Shown here piece by piece: positions 1 to 10,909 of a stretch of DNA of 64,000 nt. The notes beneath the pieces were generated by a model, which searched no databases, was not told where the DNA came from, and was given only the letters and a program-made list of their open reading frames with translations. Source of the DNA: Lactarius indigo (Eukaryota > Basidiomycota > Agaricomycetes > Russulales > Russulaceae); contig JAFKAC010000035.1 in NCBI GenBank assembly GCA_025766275.1, forward strand, positions 434,001 to 498,000. Reading direction: 5' to 3'. Each line of letters begins with the position of its first letter. Positions within the stretch are counted from its first letter, which is position 1. Both the position numbers and the translations under genes were made by a program.

Positions 1-3000
1 AGGCATAAAAGTAGTGGCTGAGCGAAGGAAGAGGGGATGACTGTCCTCTGTCCGAATGACCCCCACTTTATCTCTTTTTCCGTGGGCCTGTGTTTCCTGA
101 TACAGACGAAGCGCTTCTGGCGCGAAGACGTCATCTTTGTTGACCCACTGATTCTCCGAGTCTGGGTACCCCTTCCATTTGATGAGGTATTGGAGGCGTC
201 TTCCCCTGCCGAAGTGCTGGGAGTCCAGAATGGCCTCGACTTCGTATTCTTCCTCTCCTTCTATTAATTCGGGCGGTGGTCGTGTGAAGTTTTCTCCATG
301 CAAAGGGGTTTGTTTGTATGGAGTGAGAAGATCGATGTGAAATACTGGATGAATGCTCCACTGCGTGGGAAGTTCCAGCTGATAGTTGTAAGGAGACATC
401 ACCTGTACCACCCGAAAGGGTCCGTGGCGTCGCGCCACTAGTTTCGCCGTGGGTTGATTCGTCCGGAGATGCTTGCCCTCGAGCCACACAAGGTCGTTGA
501 CGCTGAATTTGGGCGTATCTTTGTTGCGCACCCAGGATTCTTGCGCCTTCTTCATAAGGCGTTGGGCGTTGTCTCTAGCCTCCTTTAGTTGCGTCAGTCG
601 TGCAGTTACAAGGGGGATCGGAGATGGCTTATCAGTCCAATCCGCCTGAGGGTCGTATCCCATCAGAAGCTGAAATGGCGACTGTTTGGTGTGTTCATGC
701 GGCCAATTGTTGTGCGCGAATTCGGCGATTGGTAGGTAAGCTGTCCAGTTATCTTGGCACTCATTTACCCAGAAGCGCAAGTATTGTTCCAGCCACTGAT
801 TAGTCCTTTTGGACTGTCCGTCTGTGCGTGGGTGATACGCCGTTGATATGTTTTGCTGGATCCCCAAAATTCGGCATGCTTCTCGGGCGAATTTGGACGT
901 GAAGCGCGGGTCGCGGTCACTGATGATTTTATGCGGTAACCCGAATCGTTTGAAGACATGAGTTACGTACAGGGCTGCTGTTTCCTCGGCCATGATTTCC
1001 TCCCTACATGGGATGAAGACGGAGGCCTTGCTACAATCGTGGTTGGTGACTGTTAGTATGCTATTGCATCCCTTTGATGGAGGGAGTTTCGTGATGAAGT
1101 CCATTGCCACTGTGTAAAACGGCGTGGCTTCTAGTATTGGCGTGATAGGATGCAGCACGGCCCGTATGGGTCGAGTGTTTACTTTGTTGCGTTGGCATTC
1201 TGCACACCCCTGTACATATTCACATACGTCTCGTCGTAGTCGTGGCCACCAATAGTGTCGTTCCAGGATTCGTTGAGTCCTCGCGATTCCCGGATGGCCA
1301 TGTATTGGCAGGTCGTGGTGGTCATGTATCAGCACACGATGTGTGGATGCGGGCCCGGTTATCACAAACCTGCCATCCTTATACCATTCTCCCTGTATCT
1401 TCTTGAGTTGATGGGGGTCTACCCACATCTTGATGATCTCTTTGTCTTGTTGGTGACGCGGTTGTTGTAGATTCGGATTCGCAATAAAGGTGCGCGCCAC
1501 GTTGAGGGTCCTCACGAAGACTTCGGGGGGGAGGATGACGACTTTATCATTGTCTTCCGCCCCTTGATCGTAGTCAGGTCGTCTTGATAAAGCGTCCGCT
1601 CTTCCGTTGTTTTTCCCTTTAATGAGGTGAATTTCGAAGTCGTACTCGGAAAGTTCGAGTACTTCCCTTGCAACTCGTCGACTAATCTTTTGCGGCGACT
1701 TCCAGTACTGTAGGTTGAGGTGGTCGGAATAGATTTTGATCTTGTGCGGGGCCCCCACGAGCAGTGGCCTCCAGTTCCTCAGGGCTTTGACGATTGCCAG
1801 TAACTCCAAGTCGTAGATGTCGTAATTTCGTTCCGCTTCCGAGAGCGTTGCGGAGTAGTATCCTATGGGGTGTCGTTTTCCGTCAGACTTTTTCTGTAAT
1901 AGGACGGCTCCCACCACGTATCCTGACGCGTCAACCTCTAGTTCGAATGGATCTTGAAGTATCGGATGTGCTAGAACCGGTTCTTCAGTCACGAGGCTTT
2001 TGAGCATGTTAAATGCCTTGTCTTCCTCATCCGTCCACCACCATTCTTCGTTTTTCCGTGTTAATTTGGTGAGTGGTTTGGCGTGGTTGGCGAAGCCGCG
2101 AATGAACAGTCTGTAAAAGTTGCAGAAACCAAGGAAGGATCGAACATCCTTGACCTTCGTGGGCGTTGGCCAGTCTTTAATTCCCTGAACTTTTACAGGG
2201 TCCATGCGAGTCACCCCCCTTTCAAGGATTACCCCCAGGTAATCCATTCGCGGCTGGTGGAATAAGCATTTCTCCAGTTTGAAGTACAAGTCATGTTCCT
2301 CCACGACGTGGAGGATGTCGCGGACCGCCGCAACGTGGGCTGCAAGATCGTGATCGAAGTGAGTGGCGATACCAATGTCATCCATGTAGACACGTATCGT
2401 GGTCCCCAGGCGTTCATGCTTCGCGATCGTGTCTTGGTATATGTGGTTCATCATGGCTTGGAAGGTTGCGGGGGAGTTGGTAAGACCGAAGAACATTACC
2501 GTAGGCTCGAAAAGACCGAATTTGGTTTTGAAGGCTGCCTTTTCTTGGTTGCCGTCGCGGATACGTATGTTATTGTAGCCCCATCAAATGTCAAGTTTGG
2601 TATAGATGTGGGCATTGCTGAGATCAAGGATGAGGTCTTGAATGAGCGGAAGGGGGTACTGGTTGCGAATAGTGTGCGAATTGATGACCCGATAGTCCTG
2701 TACCGGGCGTAGTTTTCCGTCCTTCTTTTTGATGAAAAAGAAAGATGATGCGTACGGGGAAATGGAAGGGCGTAGGTAACCCTGTTTCAGTTTCTCGTCT
2801 AAGAACTCCTTGAGTTCGCCTTCTTCCTTTTGCGTCATAGGGTATATTTTGCAGTCTATAGCGGCCGGCGCGGACGGTTTGAAGTCGATTGTGTGGTCCC
2901 ACAGTCGAGCTGGGGGGAAGCGATGCAAGGCTTGTTCACTGAACAGCTTACTGAATGCAGCATATTCTGGGGGCAGGACGATCGTTGCCCGATGTTGTTT

Positions 3001-3624
3001 CGCTTGTATGGCCAATTCTGTCGAAGTGGTGGCTCTTGCGTACATCTCTTCTTCTAGTTCTCGTACAATATCTTCTTTTTCGGCCACGATTAGAGCTCGA
3101 ATGGCGGTTGCCGAAAGCAGTGTTTCTTCGGTGGCCAGCACCACTGGTTGCATGTTGGGGTGTATGGTTGCTGTAGCCCATTGGATGGTAGGCTCGAAGG
3201 CGCTAAGCCAGGGGTAACCGAGGACGATGTCCTCACTTCCGAGGTCCATGACCAGGAAGGTCATTCTTTTTACCTGTCCTCATGTTTTCACCTCTAGGTT
3301 AACATAATGAGTGATTAACCCAGCTTTGTTTTCCGTATTATCTATATTCCATATTTTGCGCGGTGTTTCTAGTGGGCGTATCGGGATTCCTGCCCGTTTC
3401 GCCATGCTTGGTCGGATAAAGTTGTCGGTCACTCCAGAGTCAACTAACACGTTGGTTTCAGTTGTTTGGCATTCCGTTCGGACAGTTACTGGAATTCGCA
3501 ATGATCGATAGCGCGTTGTCACAATTACAGAATTACAATGTAAGGCCCTCACCCAGACTGACGGGTTCAGGCGTCCCGAAAACCCTCTCTTCCCCACAGG
3601 TCCTGTAGTATGAGGTCTTTCACC
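1..3624 (-). pseudogene. pol: pol of Ty3/gypsy element (PR-RT-RH-INT-chromodomain), two nonsense codons, runs off the window
   Basis: Frame open from 3624 except for TGA codons at 3280 and 2584; I checked every triplet from 2583 down to 1 and it is open for 861 codons. Protease has the D-S-G active site at about 3435-3445. Reverse transcriptase follows, with the YMDD catalytic box at 2377-2388. RNase H lies at about 1500-1990. Integrase has an HHCC zinc-binding region at about 1180-1345 and D,D-35-E-type landmarks between about 1110 and 780. A chromodomain with the aromatic Y-L-I-K-W-K-G-Y motif lies at about 120-265. Pol is in the -1 frame relative to gag, so it would be made by ribosomal frameshifting. 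The two stops make this copy non-functional. Confidence 0.92.
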
Positions 3625-5621
3625 TCATCCGTGCTATTGGCCACTTGTGTGAGCCATTCCTTCGCCTGTTCTCCAGCCGTCTTCGTATTTGCCGCGTTGA
3701 TTCGGGGTATGGGCGTCGCGCTTGGTGCTGGTGACATGTATCCCGGCAGTGACGGGGCATATTGCGAGGGCGCGTATTGGGATACGGGCCCTTGGGAATA
3801 TCCGACAGTCTCGGTCATGCGACTGCTGGATGCCGCGGTAGGCCATTGCTGCTGGACGCGTGGATGCGGGCAATTTCGTGAGAGATGTCCTGGAGCGTGA
3901 CAGTTATAGCAGAGGACGTTCCTTAAGTCCCTTCAAGAGCCTCCTCTTCCTCGCCCTCTTGCTCCTGGTCCCCCTCTCGGTGGAAATGGCAGAGCGGGCC
4001 AGTTGTGATGTGGTAATTTGTTGAAGTCGATATCTTCGGACCCTGCTAATCTCACCTTAGCGCGATTGGCTGAGGTGTCCATGGCCCATGGGTTGGTTTG
4101 TGGTAGATTTTGTGGAACTGCCCACCCTGCGTTGCCACTTTGCTTCTTCGGCTGTGTCGTCGTATTCTTGTATTCATTGAGCCTTGCTTTGAGGTGTATG
4201 TAATTCTTCTGCCGCTTGAGGACGGCTCTCTTCCAATCGTCGAATGTCACAGGATCGTCGAATTGGAACGCGTTTTTGAAGAGTTCCTTGGGCAAACCCG
4301 ACGTGAAGAGGTCGATGGTTTGCGGTTCACTGAGGTGGTAGTGAGCCTTCCGTGCGAGTTGTTCAAAGTCATTGACGTACTTGTCAATGTCTTCGCCTGT
4401 CATTTTAAAGCCCTTTCGTAGTATAGCCTGGGCTTGTTCTCGTTCTAGTGTGTTTTCGAAGCGTTGGCTGAAGCCGTCAGCAACGGCTTCCCAGAGCGCC
4501 GGGGTATAGGGACTAATCCCTCGTTGTATCTGTCGATTGAGCCAATTCAGGAAGGAGAGTACCCATTCGCTGACAGCTCCGCCTTTGATGTAGGATAAGA
4601 ACAGGAGGCATCTCCTGTAGTCGTTTTGCATGATGGGGGTGTCCAGATTCATGCCCCAATAGACGTGCCACTGCATCAGGAATTGGTCTACTTTTAGTCT
4701 GTCCCCGTCAAAAATGGAAGGTGGCTCGCCGGTGAGTTTCTCATTATGATGTCCTCCTCCTCCTCCTCCAGCGTCTCCTCCTCCGCCTCCACCTCCTCCG
4801 CCTCCTCCGGGCGGTCCACTGGGTGGTCCCCTCGGTGGCTTGGATCTTCGTATGTCGAAAGAGATTCCCCCTCCCGGCAGCGGTGGTGGGTCTCCACTGG
4901 GTCCGCCAATTCCTGGCGGTAGTTCTAAGGCGATGGGTTGTCCTGATGGTGGGTCTCCTCGGTTGGACCCTATTGCTCGAAATATTGCGGCGTCGTCTGC
5001 CGTCATCCGCCTCCCGGTTTCTGGGTTGATAGGCATGAGTATTTCTCTTGCCTCTGTTTGTATTGCGCGCGATTCTTCAAGCGTCACCTCTTCCATTGCT
5101 TGAGTGATGGTGGCCATGATGGCTGGCGATCGAATGTGAATGGGTTCTGGCTCGGTAATGTGGGCGGACTCAGCTCGTTCGAGGAGGAGGTCTTGTATTG
5201 CTCCTCCACTTGTTTCTGTCTGGTCAGGTTCTCGCCCCTCGCTTTCTTCTTCCTCCTGCTCAGATACTACTTCTCCAGTGGAGTGTTCTCTCTCTTGTCC
5301 GTCAATGGGGCCCCAGTCGGCTCTGCTGTTGAGCTCTCGTGCGTCAATATCACAGTGATATCGAGGTCCTGCTGGTCGTATTGCGTCCCACTGGGAGTCT
5401 ACTGGGTTCCACGTAACTTCTACCCAACACAAATGGTCGAAGTTGAACTCAACTGGGCGGAACCTGGTAGGTCCGTTAAATTCTATGAAATATCCGGTGT
5501 CTTCTTGTCTGTCCCTCCAACTAGCAGCTTGTAGAAAGCGCGTGGGGACGTTTCGTTCTCCTCTCCTTGGGATTGAATAGGGACGGAAACTCGTCCACTG
5601 ATCTCTTGTTGTTATGGCCAC
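3567..5621 (-). pseudogene. gag: gag of Ty3/gypsy element, start codon missing and one nonsense codon
   Basis: Capsid-nucleocapsid polyprotein of the element. The frame runs from 5621 to a TGA at 3933-3935 and then continues in the same frame to 3567. It has an acidic N-terminal region, a long Pro/Gly-rich linker with a run of glycines near 4740-4810, and a retrotransposon-gag core (about 4020-4730) containing the tryptophan- and arginine-rich helices usual for the family. After the stop comes a CCHC zinc knuckle, C-X2-C-X4-H-X4-C, at about 3862-3903. The first codon after the upstream in-frame stop is GTG at 5619-5621 rather than ATG, either a mutated start or a non-AUG start. The downstream end overlaps pol by 58 nt in the -1 frame. 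Confidence 0.88.
3579..3585 (-). promoter_or_regulatory. candidate -1 ribosomal frameshift slippery site GGGTTTT
   Basis: In the gag frame the codons read gaG GGT TTT, so G-GGT-TTT is a perfect X-XXY-YYZ heptamer in the required phase. It lies inside the 58-nt window (3567-3624) where gag and the -1 pol frame are both open, ten nucleotides upstream of the gag stop. Slippage here moves ribosomes exactly into the protease frame. No stimulatory RNA structure was modelled. Confidence 0.7.
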
Positions 5622-5640
5622 GATGGTATCTTGGTCTTAA

Positions 5641-6130
5641 TGTAACGCCGTCACGGCGTAAGCTCGACTTGAGCACGAAGTAGCAGTAACAACTTAGCGG
5701 TATGACGGTCCTACTGGCCTGAAGACGCGGAGGTCCAAGCTTATGTCGTGGTAAATACACGGAGGTATACCAATCGGTTGAAGATCTAAGTCACAAGTGA
5801 AGTCGGACAACTGTTCAAGACAAAGGCGAAGAGAACGAGAAGAGAGAACAAGTGACAATTCAAGAAGACCAAGATGGCGTATCTTGGTCTTCACAAGACA
5901 GATTAAATACAAAGTCAGCAGGCTTTCAAGCGCTGCTATGAGTCACCGTAAGTAAGTGTCCAACGTGTCGCGTAAGTAGCTCAAACACTAATACTACTAG
6001 TACTAGTATTCGTGGCGTCCATCCTCAGTCAGCTATCAGTACCGTATCTCCTATCATGCTACCGTATCGCCGCGCGTCGTAGATAAGTCCGTCACTAATA
6101 TACCTTACCGCTGTAGTGACAACCGGTACA
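5641..6130 (-). repeat. probable 5' LTR of the gypsy element
   Basis: The plus-strand sequence starts TGTAACG at 5641, immediately before the Gag leader, and a matching short inverted end GGTACA lies at 6125-6130, giving a TG...CA segment of about 490 bp. Near its Gag-proximal end is a perfect 7+1+7 palindrome (5645-5659). A TATA-like TATTTAAT on the minus strand at 5902-5909 could be the U3 promoter. The partner LTR is outside the window, so the outer boundary is a guess; 6149 is another candidate. The leader next to it (TTAAGACCAAG on the minus strand) is not an obvious tRNA primer-binding site. Confidence 0.45.
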
Positions 6131-6369
6131 GTAAGGGTCCTTAGTCAAATACAATGATGCGAGAGTCGAAACGTGACATCACCCCTCTTCACTTGTGCAC
6201 ACTCTCCCCTCTAAACCAGTCTCTCAACCTACTGCAAAGGTGAGAACGTCCCTCCTGCGTGCTGTGCTTTAGCCTGTAAGGCTTTTGCTGCGCAACAACA
6301 CATACATGAGCCTTGGCTGTGGAAACAATTCATGCAGAATATATCTATGGGGTCCTAGTCTCTGAATGC

Positions 6370-6910
6370 ATAAACATGGCTAGACACTCTAGGCTAATCA
6401 TCCAGAGATATCTTGGACACCTGTACATGTTTATACCCTCTGGTATACCCACATAATCTCAGACACCCATACATGTTTATACCCTCCAGTACACCTATAT
6501 AATCTTGGACATATTGGTCCAGAACATGTCTGAGATATCTCAGACACCCATACATGTCAATACCCTCCAGTATGTGGACGTAATCTCAGACATATGGGTC
6601 CGAAGCATGTCTGAGATATCTCAGACACCTATACATGTTTATACCCTCCAATACACCTATATAATCTCAGACATATTGGTCCAAAGCATGTCCAAGATAT
6701 CTTGGACACCCATACATGTTAATACCCTCCAGTATGTGCACATAATCTCAAACATATTGGTCCAAAGCATGTCTGAGATATCTTGGACACCCATACATGT
6801 TTATACCCTCTGGCATACCCACATAATCTTGGATGTGCTCCTCCAGAACATGTGCAATTTCCTTGGACCTGCAGATGTTTATATACCCCACTCCATTATA
6901 CACATATAGT
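6370..6910. repeat. 81-bp tandem minisatellite with palindromic core
   Basis: Equivalent positions recur at 6460, 6541, 6622, 6703 and 6784, exactly 81 bp apart, with a shortened unit of about 46 bp at the left and a decayed unit at the right. Each unit contains the ACATGT and TATACCCTC words and a 20-bp inverted repeat. Because 81 is a multiple of 3 the plus frame stays open as 27-residue repeats (6505-6909), but I see no sign of a gene. About 460 bp on each side (5.9-6.37 kb and 6.91-7.4 kb) hold nothing I recognise beyond the LTR. Confidence 0.85.
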
Positions 6911-7420
6911 CTTGGAGTGCTTCCTTCAGTTCTATCTCTCCACTAATGATTTCTAGATATCTGAAAATCCCTGTGCACTCCCATATCTACTCCTTCAGAC
7001 CACAACTCCAGAGTAAATGTCTTCGAGCTGACATCAGCTGGCCCATGAGTTTTAGAGGAATCTCCAGTGTCAGCCACAATTGGCTGGTCCATGACATATG
7101 TAAGACTCTCACCATCAGTTGGCCCATCAGTTATGGAAGTCATGGCAGATCATTATGTGATAGTGGAGTGGGAGAGGTTGCAGAAACAGATGCTGTGGGA
7201 GGGCTCACTGATGACCAGGCTTTGATATTGTCAGCTATGTGTACGAGAGAATGAAATTGAAGGAAGAGATGAACCTTTACAGCTATCCACATCCAATGAG
7301 GCACCTGTCTGCCCCAATAGCCAACTACTAATAAATAATAGAGAACTGAAAGAGAACGAGTTGCAGAATGAAGGAGGGTGGAAGTGGGAGAGAAGAAGGC
7401 CGATTATGTCATTCTTGTCT

Positions 7421-9190
7421 TCAAGTGGGGTTAAAGGTGACATGGTTGAGGTCAGTATGTGGGTACTTTGCCTTGATGCACTCCCAAAGCCACCAGATGG
7501 GGGTAGCATAGGTAACATCCAACCTGTCCAAGCCCCTCTTTGAGGTCCCTCTGATGAGGAGGCCAACCATACAACCAAGATCATCAATGATGAGGGAGCC
7601 CAAGTCTCCCTTTGCTGAGAAACCTGAGAAAACACTGGGTGCCTTGTCATAGTTGTAGATAGCCAGTGCAATAGACTTCTCCCCAGTGTCATTGTTGCAA
7701 ATAAACAATTCCATACCTGTGGCGCATTCAACTGTGAGACCAGTGGTGTTACCATCTTTGAGGACAATAAGGCAGGGCTCATCATTGTTGTCAAACAGGT
7801 CAGGATCAATCAAAAGCTCTTTTGAAACAATTCCATTGACCCTAAGCTGTCAACCCACAGGATACTTGAGGGCCTTTTGGCCATTGTCACTTGGATACAT
7901 CATCATAGTAAGTTTGTCAGGTGAAATTTCTGTGCCTGAACAAGGTTGATTGCATTAAGAAGAGGAACATGTGAAAGAGATGAATTGAAATGCACCCAAG
8001 TCCAAAACATTGCCCATAAAAGCACCCCTCCACTTATCCTCATTGAGTTCAAATGTTCCCCAATCCTCAGTATATTCTTCATCCCTGACGCTGAAGGAGA
8101 GGGGTGGAGAGTAATGGATATGGCCAATGTTGCAGAGCAAGCTGTCACCATGGTCTGCCATGACCTTGGTGTAAAACATCTTGAGGTCATTAATCGCCCT
8201 CTGTGTGTCAGCCAACTTCTGTTGCTGGTTCTGCAGCCTCTCCTCCTCCTCCTTGCTCTTCTCCTTCTCCTCTAACTTCTTAATCTGCTGCTCATGGAGG
8301 TTGACCATTGTCTCATAACAACTGATACAGTCCTTGATATCATCAAGTAACTTCTGAAACTGATGTAGGCCATGCAGTCAAACATACTTGCAAGGTGCAC
8401 CAGCCCCCTTGAACTCATACTCAGTGTTGTGCTGCTGGTCTGTCTTATGAAGAACATGGTGACAAGTAACACCCATAACCTTGTTGCTGACAAGGCCTTT
8501 CCTGTCACGGCCTTTGTGGAAGAAGAAGCTGACAGAGCCCTGGGCATCAGGACTTTCAGAGGTAGCAATAGGAATACTGAGAGCAGCAGTAAGGGGGCCA
8601 CAAACATTAACAATAGCATTGTCACTCCAGACAGTGTGCATAAGTGGTGGACCAACAACCCAGAAATAGACAGACTTGCACCACTAGACCTCAATGTCTG
8701 TGGCTCCATAGCCCTTGAGAAGACCAAGGATATTTATTTATGGATAACTTGTGAGTGGTATCAGTGGTGGTAGAACCAGGATAAGCCCCAATCCAGATAA
8801 CAACAGGACCAATCTCCTTCTCATAGTCTCCATAAGTGATGAAGTGAGTGACATCAATGGATGTGTAGTGGATTGACTGTATTGCCAGCAGTTTCCTAAT
8901 CTGGTGACCCACCTTGTTCTAGACAACATTAAGCAGGGTGCCATATACACCATGTACTAACTTGAAAACACAATAGGCCTCAAGACCAGTAGGCTCAACA
9001 AAGGGGTACTTATCATGCCCAGTATGGTAGAGGAGGACTGGGGGATCATTGGAAATGCCCAAGTAGTAGGAATCTGCCTCAAAGTTGGATACAGCATGAA
9101 TAGAGTCAATAGACATCAGGAAAACCTCAATGCTGTGATGCTCACAATAATTGAGAATAGCGAGCACTATGCTAGACTTGCCAGGGGGGA
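7421..9190 (-). pseudogene. degraded trypsin-like (GDSG family) protease gene
   Basis: Consecutive minus-strand segments spell one protein, as I recall the Agaricomycete chymotrypsin-fold family of unknown role: an N-terminal segment with a YHTGHDKYPF motif (about 9030), a region ending in TCHHVL with the presumptive catalytic His (about 8475), a Glu/Lys/Gln-rich coiled coil (8210-8300), and a C-terminal domain with YNYDKAPSVFSGFSAKGDLG (about 7590-7660). The family's catalytic GDSG reads GDLG here, so the nucleophile is gone. There are in-frame stops at 8919 (TAG) and 8378 (TGA, where CGA/Arg would fit), a break at about 8690, and frame changes at about 7920-7990. It cannot encode an active enzyme. 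I infer a single dead gene rather than several small ones. Confidence 0.72.
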
Positions 9191-9325
9191 GATATAAGCA
9201 TCCCTATCTACTAGATATAGTAATATTTTCTTGTGCATACTAAAAATGGTAATCAACAAAATGTAGGGATCAATGTTGCCATGGCTCGGCTCAAATCAGC
9301 TGAGCCAGCCAAGCTGAGCTGTTTT

Positions 9326-9844
9326 TGTTGATAAGTAGCCTGTGCACACTTAGTGGCTCTAAAAAGAACTTGTAAATTTCGGACTACTTTAGATTAGATT
9401 TGATCTGTACAATCTAGGACTTCTATGATATCACTGTACAATGACATCATATGAACTACTTCCGGACTTTTCATCATACTACATTCCTTTGTTCTACTTT
9501 TGTTCTTATCTTTATTATGATGTCACTATGATATCATCTAGCTCTGGACTCTCCTTGTTCTCCCTTCCTTGTTCTCAAAGCATCCACCCCTTTGTCCATT
9601 TGTAGAACAATACTACCTTTGTATTCTGTGACTAGTGTTACCTGCATTGTACTATAGTCACTCTCTGTAGGAGTATAAGTAGAGTACCATGTCCTGGTCC
9701 ACATCAGTTCTCTCACTGCTGTGTGCCAGACACCCCTTTGCTTCACTACCTGACATTCCCCTCTGCTGCTAACCAGCTGCCACTAGTATCTCACCACAGA
9801 CTCTTTGCCTCTGTGAGTACTGGTTATGTCTATGCTGTTCATCA
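9326..9844. mobile_element. solo LTR (519 bp) with 5-bp target-site duplication
   Basis: Starts TGTTGATAAG and ends TGTTCATCA, with the direct repeat GTTTT at 9321-9325 and 9845-9849 as a perfect 5-bp target duplication. A second copy with the same ends lies at 10910-11526. A core-promoter-like GTATAAGTAGAGTACC near 9672-9688 fits an LTR promoter read on the plus strand. No coding sequence is present, so the element was reduced to one LTR, presumably by LTR-LTR recombination. Confidence 0.85.
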
Positions 9845-10040
9845 GTTTTGAGCCAAGCCAAGCTAACACATTGGCTCATGACCAAAATTGGCTCAGCTTG
9901 GCTTGCAAGCTGGCTGAGCTGGGCTGAGCCAGGCTTAATTAAGAATGACCAGATTAGGCAGGGCTTGCCCAGCTCATGAGTACATGTGAGTGGGCAAGAA
10001 TGGCTTTTGTCTGGCTGAGCCAGGAACAAGCTGGCTGAAA
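9845..10040. repeat. GGCTCAGC-rich low-complexity repeat, interrupted by the solo LTR
   Basis: Many variants of GGCTCAGCTTGGCT and its complement AGCCAAGCTGAGCC lie here and also at 9280-9325 on the other side of the solo LTR. Removing the LTR and one GTTTT copy joins the two halves, so the LTR inserted into this repeat. Between 10041 and 10246 I see nothing recognisable. Confidence 0.6.
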
Positions 10041-10246
10041 ACAGAATATATCTGCTCAATTTCAATCTAGTGTGCATGTCCAGTGTCTGCTGAGGAGTTG
10101 TCTTTCTCAGTGTCTCCTCAGATGACCTTGTGCAAACTTTGACAACATTAGAGTAAACCAAATGTATTAGTCTAGACTACAGTAAGATAATACAATTGAT
10201 TTCGTATCTACTGCCCAGGTGCCCACTGAATTGAAGCCACATATTC

Positions 10247-10827
10247 TGTTATGATTTTCTTTGGACTCGTTCTTTCACTTATTGCTATTCCCTTCCCCAC
10301 GCTATACAAGCCCTGTACGAGTATGCGGACTATACGATTGCCCGGTTCCTATCACGCGCCCTACTTATCAACGTTCCCTTCTGATAAAGTTCGACATGTG
10401 CTAGTTTCCAACTTGTTTCTGTTCATGCACAACCCCACGTGATTCATTGTTATCTCTGATATCCATGCTTTGTTCCCATTATGTCTCTCCCTTTATTCCT
10501 TGACCTGGCGATGGCGCCATCTGTTTGTAATCGCCATACAACAATCTCCCCTATTTAACCCTAGTCATATCTAGCTTGTACGGTAGACTAGACTTCTTGT
10601 GTAATACTACACTCATCTAAGACGGATGCCTTTGTGCTTTCCCCTGTCTCAAGAACTCCTCGCCTTCGCTAGACCTTCGAGTCTTAGCCTTCCTCTACGA
10701 TCCGAGTGACCATCATCCTTATGATCCTTGTGCATCATCTTACTGAAGCCGAGCCTTGGAGCTTGTGCTACTGTGACTTGACTGACTTGGTACAGGTTGA
10801 ACCTTACGCCCCTGTAGTGGCATAACA
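10247..10827. mobile_element. second LTR family, solo or truncated copy
   Basis: A 581-bp segment bounded by a perfect 7-bp inverted pair, TGTTATG at 10247-10253 and CATAACA at 10821-10827, the usual TG...CA form of an LTR. The flanking pentamers (TATTC and TTGGT) do not match, so there is no target duplication. Its right end abuts a reverse-transcriptase fragment directly, which implies a deletion. The only coding content is an accidental short frame. Confidence 0.6.
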
Positions 10828-10909
10828 TTGGTGTAGGCCAGTCCTTGATGGTGGAAATTTTGACAGGGTCCATGCGTGTCACCCCCTTTTCAAGGATTAC
10901 CCCCAGGTA
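10828..10909 (-). pseudogene. Ty3/gypsy reverse-transcriptase fragment
   Basis: About 80 bp on the minus strand encode YLGVILEKGVTRMDPVKI and a following KDWPTP, the post-YMDD part of gypsy reverse transcriptase. The DNA is clearly related to positions 2160-2245 of the element at the left of the window. It is trapped between two unrelated LTRs and is only a remnant. Confidence 0.8.

Larger units (their letters stand above)
1..6130 (-). mobile_element. Ty3/gypsy chromodomain retrotransposon, 3' part outside the window
   Basis: The minus strand carries, in order, a probable LTR (about 6130-5641), Gag, protease, reverse transcriptase, RNase H, integrase and a C-terminal chromodomain; the window ends just after the chromodomain, so the second LTR is not visible. 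The order PR-RT-RH-INT plus a chromodomain identifies a Ty3/gypsy chromovirus, a retroelement that copies itself through RNA and targets chromatin. Gag-Pol has three in-frame TGA stops (3933, 3280, 2584) and no ATG at the start of Gag, so this copy cannot make intact polyproteins. Apart from these lesions the coding frames are clean, so inactivation looks fairly recent. The LTR limits are uncertain because only one LTR is present. Confidence 0.93.

Noticed and set aside
6505..6909. 134-codon frame across the minisatellite as a repeat protein
   Set aside because: The frame stays open only because the unit is 81 bp; no start context, signal or domain.
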